Source: Marinobacter azerbaijanicus
GTDB lineage: Bacteria; Pseudomonadota; Gammaproteobacteria; Pseudomonadales; Oleiphilaceae
Reading direction: 5' to 3'
Assembly: GCF_030250645.1 (NCBI RefSeq)
Contig: NZ_JASSVS010000014.1
Span: 62,001-126,000, forward strand
DNA: 64,000 bases
The notes beneath the pieces were generated by a model. It was not told the origin of the DNA and did no database searches. It was given only the letters and a program-made list of their open reading frames with translations. Below, piece after piece: positions 1-8,539 of this stretch. How positions within the stretch are numbered: position 1 is the stretch's first letter; each line of letters starts with the position of its first letter. Both the position numbers and the translations under genes were made by a program.

Positions 1-1818
1 ACAGGTGTTCTCATCAATCTTTACAGGATGAGGCTCTGGGTCTTTGATTTCTACTCCACTGGCGATGACGAAATTCTGACCCGTTTTGATCAGCTTGAAT
101 CGGACTTTTTCAGTGAACTGTCAGACGCAAGCCAGACTATTGGTGATCCGGAACGTGCTCAGCTCGTCAATAAGATTCAGCAATCCACACTGGAGTATGT
201 TGATGCTTTCCGGAACGAGTTGGTGCCTGCCAAACAGCAGGTAAAGGATATTGTTGCCAACAGGATCGACAAGTACGGCCCCGTGGCATCCGAATCGTTG
301 CGCCGTGCGATTGACGGTGTCACCAACCGGGACCCCGACAGCCGGTTGCGTGTTGTCCTGGAACAGTTGATTCACGACACCCTGCTGATGCGCATGGCAA
401 CTCAGCGGTTCTTTGTTGACGGCGATCAGTCTTCGGAAAAGGCCCTTTCCTATGCCATTGAGGACGTGTCGGATGGCCTTGAGTTCCTCGATATGGACTC
501 GATTCCGGATTACGTCCGGCAGTACTTTGATACAGCCATAGAGGCACTGGAGAACTACCAGTCATCGGTCGATGAACTGTTGGTCCAGCAGAAGGCAATG
601 ATCCGCACAAAAGAAGACAAACTTGACGTATTGGGTCCCCGGATCACGGCTCTTGCACGTGATCTTGAGCAGAAGGTTTTCACCTCACTTGAAGCGGTCG
701 CCGACGAGGCAGAAGCTGAAACCGAGACGTCACTCAACCTCATACTCGCCGCCTTCATCATATCCGTCGTCCTCGGTCTGCTGGTCGCGTTCATTATGAG
801 CCGGCTGATGGGAACCAGTGTCAAACGAGCCAGGGCCGAAATTCTGGGCTATCTGGACAGCATCGGTAATAACCGGGGTGACATCTCTACCCGCCTGACC
901 AAAGGACGCCCGGACGAAATCGGCGACTTCATCACAGCCGTTAATTCGTTTCTGGAAACCCTGGAAGACATTATTTCCCAAATCGTCACCTCATCGCGGC
1001 GGCTCAGTACCGAATCTGAATCTTTGTCCGGCATTACCGACAGCACCACCGCAAATGCCGAACAACAGAGAGATCAGGTTACCCAGGTGTCCGCGGCCAT
1101 GCAGGAAATGGTTTCGACATCCGACGAAATTGCCTCCAATACGAATGACACGGATGAATCCTCGCGGCAGGCAGCTGACCTGGCGGTAACAGGGCAGGCA
1201 ACCGTTGAAACCGCAGTCAGATCCGTGACCAGGCTTGCGGAACAGGTCGAAGAAGGTTCTAAACGTATTCAGCGCCTCGAGCAGGAATCGGGTGAAATCG
1301 GCAACGTACTGGAGGTTATTCAGGCCATCGCGGAGCAGACCAACCTGCTTGCCCTGAATGCTGCCATTGAGGCCGCCCGCGCGGGTGAGGCAGGCCGGGG
1401 CTTTTCGGTCGTTGCCGATGAGGTGCGCAGTCTCGCGAAGCGGGTTCAGGATTCCACCGTTGATATTGAGCGAATTGTGTCGAATCTGCAGAGTGGCGCG
1501 GCAGGTGCGGTGGTCGATATGAGCAAGGCAAAGCAGATGGCTGGAGAAGCCCGTGAGGAAGCCGAAAAGTCCGGTGTTGCCCTGTCTGAAATCATGGCTG
1601 CCGTGAACCGGATTGTGGACATGACAACACAGATCGCCAGCGCCACCGAACAGCAACGGGCGACAGCGGCTGAGATGACTCAGAACGTTGAGGCCAGCAG
1701 TAGTGCCATCGACAAACTGACAGATGACATCTCTCACGTGAACCAGTCCAGCAAATCCCTGGCGGACATGGCGGAAGATCTTAACAGCCTGGTACGCCGC
1801 TTCAGGACATCAACGTAA
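1..1818 (+). CDS. Methyl-accepting chemotaxis protein (5' end outside window)
   Basis: This is a transmembrane chemoreceptor that passes ligand state to the CheA/CheW array. The reading frame is open from base 1, and the first in-frame ATG at 28 falls inside a helical sensor region, so the true start and first membrane helix lie upstream. A sensor domain of about 230 residues is followed by a membrane helix (about nt 733-810), a HAMP-like linker, and a long cytoplasmic coiled coil. The coiled coil carries the highly conserved hairpin tip, with EQTNLLALNAAIEAARAG at nt 1333-1386. No C-terminal CheR/CheB-docking pentapeptide is visible; the protein ends in RRFRTST. The ligand cannot be inferred. 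The family call is certain; only the N-terminus is missing. Confidence 0.95.
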   Translation, partial: TGVLINLYRMRLWVFDFYSTGDDEILTRFDQLESDFFSELSDASQTIGDPERAQLVNKIQQSTLEYVDAFRNELVPAKQQVKDIVANRIDKYGPVASESLRRAIDGVTNRDPDSRLRVVLEQLIHDTLLMRMATQRFFVDGDQSSEKALSYAIEDVSDGLEFLDMDSIPDYVRQYFDTAIEALENYQSSVDELLVQQKAMIRTKEDKLDVLGPRITALARDLEQKVFTSLEAVADEAEAETETSLNLILAAFIISVVLGLLVAFIMSRLMGTSVKRARAEILGYLDSIGNNRGDISTRLTKGRPDEIGDFITAVNSFLETLEDIISQIVTSSRRLSTESESLSGITDSTTANAEQQRDQVTQVSAAMQEMVSTSDEIASNTNDTDESSRQAADLAVTGQATVETAVRSVTRLAEQVEEGSKRIQRLEQESGEIGNVLEVIQAIAEQTNLLALNAAIEAARAGEAGRGFSVVADEVRSLAKRVQDSTVDIERIVSNLQSGAAGAVVDMSKAKQMAGEAREEAEKSGVALSEIMAAVNRIVDMTTQIASATEQQRATAAEMTQNVEASSSAIDKLTDDISHVNQSSKSLADMAEDLNSLVRRFRTST

Positions 1819-1924
1819 CTTTCATTTCCCCTTGTGTTAACTACGTCATGGGCGATCTCTTGAATTACTGATACTTTCAATACTCAACAAAAAGTTACGA
1901 AGTACATCAGGGAGAGGTCCACCC

Positions 1925-2779
1925 ATGAGCCATTCACGTTCTACCAGGACGCCGGCCGTTCTCGCGGCTACCATAGCGGCGTCCTTTTGTGCAGTTGCTC
2001 AAGCCGGCCCTGTGGAGACCATCTACTCCGCGGAAAACGCTCTTTATGGCGCAGGCTATGAGATCGGAAAGGCTGACGGGTGGATGGATAACACCCTGCG
2101 TTCCGCAATTCGGCAATATCAGTCCGGTAACGACGAGTTGCAGGCGACTGGCAATCTCGACCCTCAAACGTTATCCGCACTGGGGATCTCCCCGGAAGAC
2201 AACAGCACCATCAGCGATAATGCCGTTCTTGATCGCCAGGCCGCCATGGCTGCTTTAGGTATGAGCGAAGAGCGTTTCGGTTCGGGCAGTGCCAGCCGCC
2301 GGATTGCAGCTGCACCCAAGCCGGAACCTAAACCTGAGCCCGAACCTGAGCCCGAACGGGTAGTACAGCCTGACCCAGAGCCCGAAGTACAACCAGAGCC
2401 GGAAATAGCCGTTCAGGAGAAGCCGGAACCAGAACCTGTGGCGTCCGCGCCGGCTGAACCCGAAGTGGTTCCACCCAGGGAACCCACCGCCGAGCCTGAG
2501 CTGGCCTCCCAGACCACCGAGCCTGTGGCTGAATCCATTCCTGAACCTGAACTGACAGTGGCAGAGCCTGAGACAAAGGCAGCCCCTGAGGCAGAGACAA
2601 TGGTTGAAGTCTCAGCCGTTGAGGAATCGTCTGAGGCCGATGTTCAGTTGCCAGACGAACCAACGGCGGCGGGAAATCCTGAGATTTCAGAAGCACCGGA
2701 CGAGTCCGAACCGCTGGTACAAAGCAGCGGCGGCTTTTTCAGTTCCGTGTTCGATTTCCTGTTTGGCTGGTTGATCTGA
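1925..2779 (+). CDS. Secreted Pro/Glu-rich protein with peptidoglycan-binding-like domain
   Basis: The 284-residue product begins with a classical signal peptide (positive N-terminus, hydrophobic AVLAATIAASFCAVAQA, cleavage near residue 27). Residues 33-83 resemble a PG_binding_1 fold: a short helical repeat with DGWMDNTLRSAIRQYQ and then NLDPQTLSALGI. The middle (about 120-255) is low complexity, dominated by PEPE repeats, and is probably an extended periplasm-spanning spacer. The last 15 residues (GGFFSSVFDFLFGWLI) are hydrophobic and aromatic, which could insert into a membrane or pack on a partner. A strong ribosome site (GGGAGAGG) precedes the ATG. This may be a cell-envelope linker protein; the precise function is unknown. 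Confidence 0.75.
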   Translation: MSHSRSTRTPAVLAATIAASFCAVAQAGPVETIYSAENALYGAGYEIGKADGWMDNTLRSAIRQYQSGNDELQATGNLDPQTLSALGISPEDNSTISDNAVLDRQAAMAALGMSEERFGSGSASRRIAAAPKPEPKPEPEPEPERVVQPDPEPEVQPEPEIAVQEKPEPEPVASAPAEPEVVPPREPTAEPELASQTTEPVAESIPEPELTVAEPETKAAPEAETMVEVSAVEESSEADVQLPDEPTAAGNPEISEAPDESEPLVQSSGGFFSSVFDFLFGWLI

Positions 2780-2795
2780 CCTCTACCCTCTCAAC

Positions 2796-2844
2796 CCCCG
2801 ATTGATGAATCGGGGCATCCTCTTATTCCGAAACCTGTCGGAAT
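2796..2844 (+). terminator. Two tandem hairpins after the Pro/Glu-rich gene
   Basis: CCCCGATT (2796-2803) pairs perfectly with AATCGGGG (2808-2815) around a GATG loop. A second stem pairs ATTCCGA (2825-2831) with TCGGAAT (2838-2844). The first stem is followed by CATCCTCTTATT rather than a clean T run, so termination efficiency is uncertain. The position just after the stop codon at 2779 fits a terminator. Confidence 0.5.
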
Positions 2845-2903
2845 AGCCCACAATGGGTGGCCTTGTTTCAAATCCGCTGAATTACGCCAAGGCCCCCTAC
2901 TTG

Positions 2904-4124
2904 ATGTCCTCTCAATCGCAGGAAGCGCCCTACTCGCCCGCCCGGATAACGCTGATCGTATTTTCCCTCGCCATGGGCGGCTTTGGTATTGGCACCGGAG
3001 AATTCGCCATCATGGGTCTGATGCCGGGTGTCGCACAGGACCTGGGGGTTTCCGAACCGCAGGTCGGTCACCTGATCAGTGCCTACGCGCTGGGCGTTGT
3101 GGTAGGGGCACCACTCCTGGCCATTAGCGGCGCCAGGTTATATCGCCGTCATTTGCTGATCATGCTGATGGGGGCCTACGCCGTCGGCAACATCGCCAGC
3201 GCCATGGCGCCCGGGTACGGCACGCTACTGGCATTCCGCTTTATTGCCGGCCTGCCCCATGGAGCCTATTTCGGTGTTGCAGCCCTGGTGGCGGCCTCTC
3301 TGGTGCCGGTAAACCGGCGTGCCAAGGTCGTCAGCCTGGTAATGATGGGCCTCACCCTCGCGTTATTGATTGGCAATCCACTCGCGACAATACTCGGCCA
3401 GAGTCTGGACTGGCGTTATGCGTTTGGCTTTGTCGGCACCATTGCCGCACTTACCGGCGTAATGATCATTGTTTTTCTGCCCCTCAATCGTGACGAGGTG
3501 CGGCAGAGCCCTTTTTCGGAAATACGCGCTTTCAACCGCCCGGCAATCTGGTACCCATTGGCTATCGGGTCCATCGGCTTTGCCGGTATGTTCTGTGTCT
3601 TCAGCTACATGGCGCCGACATTGCTGGAAGTTACCGGCGTTAGCCCTTACTGGATACCAATCGCGCTTGCAGTATTCGGCCTGGGCGGATTTGTCGGAAA
3701 TATTCTGGGCGGATGGCTGTTCGACCGATTGGGGTTTCGCAGCATTGGCTTAATGCTGCTGTGGAGTATCGGCATGCTGCTTTTGTACCCCTACGCCACC
3801 GAAACCATCTGGACAATGCTTCTGACCTGCTTCCTGGTGGCATTGATGGTGGGCCTTGGCCCTGCCCTGCAAACCCACTTGATGGATGTGGCTCACGGCG
3901 CACAAACCCTGGCTGCGGCATCCCACCATGCTGCATTCAATGTTGCCAATGCGCTTGGGCCATGGCTCGGGGGCATGGCCATCAGCGCCGGGCTGGGGTG
4001 GCAGTCGACAGGTTATGTTGGTGCCACAACGGCTGTGGCAGGTCTGGCGATATTCATGCTGGCCTGGCGGCAGCAAGCGACAGCAGGCGGCGAAACCGAG
4101 GTTGCAGTCAGCCAGGAACGCTAA
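2904..4124 (+). CDS. MFS efflux transporter, AraJ/YdhP-like
   Basis: This is a 12-helix major facilitator superfamily permease of the drug/sugar-efflux (DHA1) type, about 406 residues. The N-terminal helix has the GIGTGEFAIMGLMPGVAQDLG pattern typical of AraJ/YdhP-like proteins, followed by a sequence ending in RLYRRH in the loop after helix 2, where motif A lies. I chose the ATG at 2904 because the family usually begins close to the first helix. An upstream ATG at 2853 would add 17 polar residues and lies directly after a hairpin; neither start has a good Shine-Dalgarno sequence. The stop codon overlaps the stop of the convergent EamA gene (CTAA shared). Substrate unknown. Confidence 0.85.
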   Translation: MSSQSQEAPYSPARITLIVFSLAMGGFGIGTGEFAIMGLMPGVAQDLGVSEPQVGHLISAYALGVVVGAPLLAISGARLYRRHLLIMLMGAYAVGNIASAMAPGYGTLLAFRFIAGLPHGAYFGVAALVAASLVPVNRRAKVVSLVMMGLTLALLIGNPLATILGQSLDWRYAFGFVGTIAALTGVMIIVFLPLNRDEVRQSPFSEIRAFNRPAIWYPLAIGSIGFAGMFCVFSYMAPTLLEVTGVSPYWIPIALAVFGLGGFVGNILGGWLFDRLGFRSIGLMLLWSIGMLLLYPYATETIWTMLLTCFLVALMVGLGPALQTHLMDVAHGAQTLAAASHHAAFNVANALGPWLGGMAISAGLGWQSTGYVGATTAVAGLAIFMLAWRQQATAGGETEVAVSQER

Positions 4125-5050
4125 TCGGCACTGCAGGTTTTGCGCTCGTGGCTGGGCAGGTTGGCAAGCACAACGCCAGTCAAAAGCAATACCACTCCAC
4201 CCCACACGGCCCAGCCATAGGATTCACCATAAAATACGATGCCGAACAACATTCCTGCAGGCGTAATTACGAAGCCTAACTGGCTGAGGAATGTCGGCGA
4301 TGTTTGTTGCTGTAGGTGGAAGAAGCCTCGATAGCCGATCGCCGTCAGAATAGACTGAACACCCAGTATTGCCCAGAGGCGGGCATCATCAATAACCAAC
4401 GTCCTTACGTCCCCCAATATCAGCATGGCCATGAATATTAGAACAGCGCCGCCCAGGAGCATTCCAATGGCCAACTGCTCAGGTGTGGCACCTGTTGGCC
4501 AATGAGAAGTGCGATAGATGTTGCCGATAGCGAGGGATAGCGGAACCAGCAATCCGAGCAGGAGCCAGGGAAGCGAATCAGGGCTGATACCGGCGGGACT
4601 CGGCGACAGGATCCAGACACAACCGGCAACCCCGAAGCCAAGGCCAATCGCCTTCTTTGCACTCAGTGATTCCATACCCATTGTTACGGCGATGGCGTAA
4701 GTGGCGAGTGACGGCAGGGCGTAAAGTGTCGCTGTCAGGCCCGCTCCGATTTGGGAAACAACGGCAAACGCCAGGGCATTCGGGACGGCAATCGCGGTAA
4801 GCCCGCTGATTCCGAAGTAGCGGGTAAGTGCGCCGTCCAGACGGATCAGCGAGCGCCGGCGAAGCCACGCAGCCAGAATCACGCCGCCACCAAGCGCCTG
4901 CCAGAACGCATAGGCCAATGGCGTCATGCCGATGTCCATAGCGGCCCTGGACAGTGGCAGCATCAAGGCAATCACTACACCTACGCCCAGCAACAGAAAT
5001 GCGGACCTGATCCCCGGCTGGCGGTAGCGAATGGAAGATTGGTTATTCAT
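4121..5050 (-). CDS. EamA/DMT-family transporter
   Basis: The 309-residue inner-membrane protein has about ten hydrophobic helices arranged as two EamA repeats, with the break near residue 155. This is the usual architecture of drug/metabolite exporters such as RhaT- or YdcZ-like permeases. It starts with a short polar N-terminus (MNNQSSIRYRQPGIR) before the first helix. It is convergent with the MFS gene and divergent from the nitroreductase. Nothing in the sequence identifies the substrate; amino acid or metabolite export is the family norm. Confidence 0.85.
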   Translation of the reverse strand: MNNQSSIRYRQPGIRSAFLLLGVGVVIALMLPLSRAAMDIGMTPLAYAFWQALGGGVILAAWLRRRSLIRLDGALTRYFGISGLTAIAVPNALAFAVVSQIGAGLTATLYALPSLATYAIAVTMGMESLSAKKAIGLGFGVAGCVWILSPSPAGISPDSLPWLLLGLLVPLSLAIGNIYRTSHWPTGATPEQLAIGMLLGGAVLIFMAMLILGDVRTLVIDDARLWAILGVQSILTAIGYRGFFHLQQQTSPTFLSQLGFVITPAGMLFGIVFYGESYGWAVWGGVVLLLTGVVLANLPSHERKTCSAD

Positions 5051-5213
5051 AACGGGTTCTCCATTGGATTTGGCTCCATCTTCCGGGAACCGCCGCCAGG
5101 GATCAGCACACGTTCCGTGAAAACTCCATTGCCGGATCGTGGGTCGATACCGGCGGCCACATCGTGCAGTCTTGCAGGCAAATCACTCACGCAAACACAG
5201 AAGGAAGATTTTT

Positions 5214-5846
5214 ATGGATTTTCTGACAGCATTGGAGTGGCGTTACGCCGCAAAGCGAATGACAGGCGAATCGATTCCGGAACCGGTTCTGTCACGTATT
5301 CTGGAGGCTACGCGATTGGCGCCTTCTTCTTACGGGCTACAACCCTACACCATCAAGGTAATAAGCGACCGTTCAGTGCTTGCCCGTATCCACGAACAGG
5401 CGGCGCCGCAACCCCAGGTAAAGGAATGCTCCCATCTGCTGGTTTTTGCCACCATGTCCGATCTCGACGATTCAACGGTCGACCGATACATGCAATTGAC
5501 TGCAGGCGAGCGGGGCCTTGAAACGACGGACCTGACCGGCTTCTCGGAAGCCATAAAGGGAACTATCAATAGCTTCCGGACACCCGCTGAGAAAAAGGCC
5601 TGGGCAGCCAGGCAAGCCTATATTGCCCTTGGCTTTACGCTGGCGTCCGCAGCCGTTGAGCGGATTGATGCGTCACCAATGGAAGGTTTTGATCCTGCCG
5701 CGCTGGATCGCACTCTGGGGCTGGACAAGGAGCATCTCGGCAGCGTGGTTATTGTGGCATTGGGCTATCGTGATGCCGCTCAGGACCCGATGTCGCAGAT
5801 GGTAAAGGTTCGGAAGCCCCACTCCCAACTGATTCAGGCCTTGTGA
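5214..5846 (+). CDS. Nitroreductase-family NAD(P)H oxidoreductase
   Basis: The product is a 210-residue FMN-dependent oxidoreductase of the NfsB/nitroreductase fold, which reduces quinones or nitro compounds with NAD(P)H. The N-terminal FMN-binding signature (RYAAKRMTGESIPEPVLSRI, then ATRLAPSSYGLQPY) and the C-terminal glycine-rich segment (LGSVVIVALGYRD) are clear. The ATG at 5214 is preceded by AGAAGGA at good spacing, so I prefer it to an upstream ATG at 5139. A 10-bp-stem hairpin follows the stop. The adjacent downstream LysR gene may regulate it; this is an inference from position only. Confidence 0.88.
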   Translation: MDFLTALEWRYAAKRMTGESIPEPVLSRILEATRLAPSSYGLQPYTIKVISDRSVLARIHEQAAPQPQVKECSHLLVFATMSDLDDSTVDRYMQLTAGERGLETTDLTGFSEAIKGTINSFRTPAEKKAWAARQAYIALGFTLASAAVERIDASPMEGFDPAALDRTLGLDKEHLGSVVIVALGYRDAAQDPMSQMVKVRKPHSQLIQAL

Positions 5847-5850
5847 ACAA

Positions 5851-5878
5851 GGCGTGGCAGACATAATCCTGCCACGCC
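5851..5878 (+). terminator. Hairpin after nitroreductase gene
   Basis: GGCGTGGCAG (5851-5860) pairs perfectly with CTGCCACGCC (5869-5878) around an eight-base loop. No T-tract follows, so it may be a terminator or an mRNA-stabilising 3' stem. A TATAAT hexamer at 5894-5899 immediately downstream could be the -10 box of the following LysR gene, but no convincing -35 is visible. Confidence 0.5.
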
Positions 5879-5936
5879 CCAGCCCGTGCCCTGTATAATG
5901 CGTTCATCAACCAAAGATGTGACGTGGGGAACAGGC

Positions 5937-6824
5937 ATGGACCGCCTCAAAGGTGTCGAATATTTCAAGCGGATCTATGAGCTGGGCTCGTTTACGGCTG
6001 CCGCCAACGAGCTCCAGTGCTCGAGTGCGGTCATCTCTAAATACGTTCGGTTTCTGGAATCCTGGACAGGCGCCAAACTGATTAATCGCAACACACGCAC
6101 AATCAGCTTTACCGACGAAGGTGAACGGTTCTACCGCTACTGTGTTTCAATCACCGGGCAGACAAACGAGTTGCTGGACGCCGTCACAGACACTGACAAT
6201 CTCTCCGGTGAGCTGGTTGTTGCCAGTCCCGTATCCCTGTCTATTGCGGTTCTCGGCCCGATTTTTATCCGCTTCCAGAAAGAGAATCCCTCGCTGTCCA
6301 TTCGTCTGCAGATGAGTGACCAGCTCACAGATCTTGTGGGCAGCGGAGTTGATCTGGCCATAAGAGGCATAGAAGCACCGGCCGACTCGTCCCTCATTGC
6401 AACCCGCCTGGGCGCCCTTGACCGCATTCTGGTGGCCTCCCCCGGCTATTTGCGCAATGCCGGGGAGCCCACTACTATTGAGCAACTGCGATCACACAAA
6501 TGCCTGGTATATAGCCTCAGTTCGGACGCCAACCGATGGGAGTTCATGCCGCCAACCGGTTCAGAAGAACCGGTATCCATTGAGGTTACCGGCCCCCTGA
6601 TAGCAGACAATTCCATGATACTGGTTGAGGCTGCAAAGGAAGATATGGGAATCGCAATGCTGCCCCGTGCGTATATCGAGAAGGAGCTCAGAAACGGTTC
6701 ACTTCAACAGCTTACGTTGGACGCCTACCCGGTGCCTCGCTCAATTTATGCGATGTACTCAGACCGGCGTTACCTGCCAAGACGAGCCCGGAAATTCATC
6801 GATTTCATCAGGCAATCCCTGTAG
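5937..6824 (+). CDS. LysR-family transcriptional regulator
   Basis: This 295-residue LysR-type regulator has an N-terminal winged helix-turn-helix (residues 1-60; LGSFTAAANELQCSSAVISK is the recognition region) and a C-terminal periplasmic-binding-protein-like effector domain. The effector part resembles the CrgA/DsdC-like group (LSGELVVASPVSLS). The ATG at 5937 is preceded by GTGGGGA and aligns with usual family N-termini; an upstream ATG at 5886 would add 17 atypical residues. It follows the nitroreductase gene on the same strand after a hairpin. The target is unknown; the nitroreductase or the divergent exporter is plausible. Confidence 0.9.
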   Translation: MDRLKGVEYFKRIYELGSFTAAANELQCSSAVISKYVRFLESWTGAKLINRNTRTISFTDEGERFYRYCVSITGQTNELLDAVTDTDNLSGELVVASPVSLSIAVLGPIFIRFQKENPSLSIRLQMSDQLTDLVGSGVDLAIRGIEAPADSSLIATRLGALDRILVASPGYLRNAGEPTTIEQLRSHKCLVYSLSSDANRWEFMPPTGSEEPVSIEVTGPLIADNSMILVEAAKEDMGIAMLPRAYIEKELRNGSLQQLTLDAYPVPRSIYAMYSDRRYLPRRARKFIDFIRQSL

Positions 6825-6899
6825 CAAAGGCTTACTCTCTCAGCCGTGCAAGTATCATCTCCTGCGTTTTTTACAGGACTCCGTGTTGAACCGAAATCC

Positions 6900-7064
6900 T
6901 CAAGCCGTTGCCGAGAACTTCCAGAAAGGCGTCCTTAAACGCTCCTCAACAACTTCGGGCGGATAGCCAACGTCTTTCAGGAGTCGGGGTTCCATGGTCA
7001 GGACCAGGTGGAGGAAGTTACGCTTCATTCTCCACCCTTTGTATAGTGATGCTGCTCTGCTCAT
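6900..7064 (-). CDS. DUF1127-like small protein (54 aa)
   Basis: This reading frame encodes 54 residues, rich in Arg, Leu and aromatic residues. Its C-terminal half, LLKDVGYPPEVVEERLRTPF followed by WKF, strongly resembles the DUF1127/YjiS signature (LKDIG...EAxxPFWR). DUF1127 proteins in alphaproteobacteria are linked to phosphate, carbon and RNA metabolism. The start is uncertain: ATG at 7064 has only a weak GGATGA upstream, and an internal ATG (Met13) follows GGGTGGAGA but at very short spacing. It sits alone between the LysR gene and the DUF465 gene, and a long inverted repeat (7081-7130) lies directly upstream. The other bases in 6825-7215 show no further gene. Confidence 0.6.
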   Translation of the reverse strand: MSRAASLYKGWRMKRNFLHLVLTMEPRLLKDVGYPPEVVEERLRTPFWKFSATA

Positions 7065-7080
7065 CTTGATCATCCATTTT

Positions 7081-7130
7081 TAGGTAACAACAAAAGGGGT
7101 AAACCGTAACCGGTCTTTGTTAGTTACCTA
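7081..7130. repeat. Imperfect inverted repeat upstream of the DUF1127-like gene
   Basis: TAGGTAAC at 7081-7088 is the exact reverse complement of GTTACCTA at 7123-7130. The match extends inward to 16-base arms (7081-7096 and 7115-7130) with a one-base shift. The interior also holds related GGTAAACC and GTAACCGG half-sites. It lies between the 3' end of the DUF465 gene and the start of the 54-residue gene, so it could be a regulator-binding operator or an RNA stem. It is not followed by a convincing T-tract in the minus direction. Confidence 0.45.
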
Positions 7131-7215
7131 TTTTATGGACGACCCTGGCCCTGCCCCATACTTGGAAACCACTATGCAGGCTGGTTTCAGGGCCGGGCGG
7201 ACTAATGAATTATAC

Positions 7216-7470
7216 CTATCCCCCGCCGTTGGACTTCTTCACGAGTGTTTTGTAGAGGTCGTCTTTCAATTGCAGGCGTTGCTGTTTCATCTGATGCAGT
7301 CTGTCGTCGCCAATCGGGGCATCCCGGCGCTCCAACCCTTCGATTTCCTGATCAAGCTCTGCGTACTGCCGATAACTTTCCTGAAACTTCGGGTCGTTTT
7401 CTCTCAACTCGTCGATCAGTTCGCCGAATTGCGGAAATTCGTTGTGAAGCTCGTGGTTGGAAATACCCAT
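7216..7470 (-). CDS. YdcH/DUF465-family small protein
   Basis: The 84-residue acidic, wholly helical protein matches the DUF465 (YdcH/SlyX-like) pattern: LxxEFPxFxxxIxxLxxxDxxFxxLxxxYxxLDxEI, with GELIDELRENDPKFQESYRQ and YAELDQEIEGLE visible, then a second helix MKQQRLQLKDDLYKTL. These proteins form short antiparallel coiled coils and their role is unknown. ATG at 7470 is preceded by AGAAGGAGATGAGG, a strong ribosome site, so I reject an upstream start at 7515. The gene is monocistronic as far as can be seen. Confidence 0.88.
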   Translation of the reverse strand: MGISNHELHNEFPQFGELIDELRENDPKFQESYRQYAELDQEIEGLERRDAPIGDDRLHQMKQQRLQLKDDLYKTLVKKSNGGG

Positions 7471-7567
7471 TACCTCATCTCCTTCTCGTCTCGTCGCAGA
7501 GTGATTGGTCAGCATGCCATTCCTATTCGGGATTTGTGAATAGCGAAATGGCTCATGGACAGGAAAC

Positions 7568-8350
7568 CTACAAATCCGAATTCAGCGGCTCCAGCCCCAG
7601 GGATCTCTTGAACTCCCGGTATCTATCACGGTAAACGATGGCACCCAGTGCCATTGCGGCCTTGGTAGCCATACGATCAAAGCTATCACGAATCAGGCCC
7701 GGTATGTTTGTTTTCAGCCTTACACTGGACGTCTCGATCAGTACTGCGCCCATAACAAGCAGAGCATCAATCTGACGGTTCTCACGGTCCCCGTCCATTA
7801 TGTGCCGGGCCAGAGTCTTTGCGTCATCCAGTATCACCTGTTCCTCCTCATTCAGGCTTTCACCCTCGAATGCCATAAAGGCCTGGAAGCGGCGCGCCCG
7901 TTTCAACATAAATGCCTCTTTCACTGCCGGGTCCGGTTCGTCGACTTCTGGTTGGGTGTTGAGCACGCCGTGCAGGCGGAAATCGATCTCACCGGCTGCC
8001 CGTTTTTTCTCAAAAACCTGCTGCAGGTCGGCGCGGGCAATGTTCGAAGTCGTTTCCATGGCCTCCGCAATAACCGCGTCAAACGTGGTTTTCTCCACCA
8101 CATCCAGCACCCTTCGAATGGTGTGGATGGACTTCATGAGATCTGGCCAGAGCCTGGGATCGGCCTGCCAGGGTTCATCCGGCAATCGTGCTTCTATTGC
8201 CCGGGCGCTGAAAAAGGCCTTTTCCACATCGCGAAGAGCAATGCCCGGTTCGTTGGCTATCCATTTGACGCCGTAGTCATTGAGGTCTTCAATCAGGCTT
8301 GAGGTGAGGATAAGAAGGTAATACTTCATTCCGAGCGGAAGGTCTGTCAC
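7568..8350 (-). CDS. Unrecognised helical protein
   Basis: I do not recognise this 260-residue protein. It is predicted mostly alpha-helical and charged, with no signal peptide, no clear membrane span and no cysteine-rich motif. Notable segments are KYYLLILTSSLIEDLNDYGV near the N-terminus and a conserved-looking C-terminus ending LGLEPLNSDL. The start is chosen as GTG at 8350, seven to eight bases after AAGGAG; GTG at 8359 is too close to it, and ATG at 8329 is an alternative. It is divergent from fabH across about 190 bp. Codon use looks native. Confidence 0.6.
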   Translation of the reverse strand: MTDLPLGMKYYLLILTSSLIEDLNDYGVKWIANEPGIALRDVEKAFFSARAIEARLPDEPWQADPRLWPDLMKSIHTIRRVLDVVEKTTFDAVIAEAMETTSNIARADLQQVFEKKRAAGEIDFRLHGVLNTQPEVDEPDPAVKEAFMLKRARRFQAFMAFEGESLNEEEQVILDDAKTLARHIMDGDRENRQIDALLVMGAVLIETSSVRLKTNIPGLIRDSFDRMATKAAMALGAIVYRDRYREFKRSLGLEPLNSDL

Positions 8351-8421
8351 CAGCAACACTCCTTCACAACAGGGGGTATCTGTCTACAGGTATAGCTGAT
8401 AATAGCCCGACTACCAATGTT

Positions 8422-8479
8422 GCGATCAATGCTGCAAACCTCACCTTTGACAAATCGCTAATAGCTGGGAGCGATCAAT
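8422..8479. promoter_or_regulatory. Direct repeat and possible promoter upstream of fabH
   Basis: GCGATCAAT occurs twice on the same strand, at 8422-8430 and 8471-8479, 49 bp apart between the two divergent genes. A perfect TTGACA lies at 8447-8452, but no good -10 sits at 17 bp spacing. The repeat could be a transcription-factor site; it could also be chance. Confidence 0.3.
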
Positions 8480-8539
8480 AGGGTATAGGATGATTGAAAG
8501 AACCTGAGTATTTACCTGTTTACCTGAGGAATAAGGCAC

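Noticed and set aside
991..1737. 248-residue minus-strand frame inside the chemoreceptor gene
   Set aside because: Antisense to the highly conserved signalling domain; coding signal is fully explained by the chemoreceptor.
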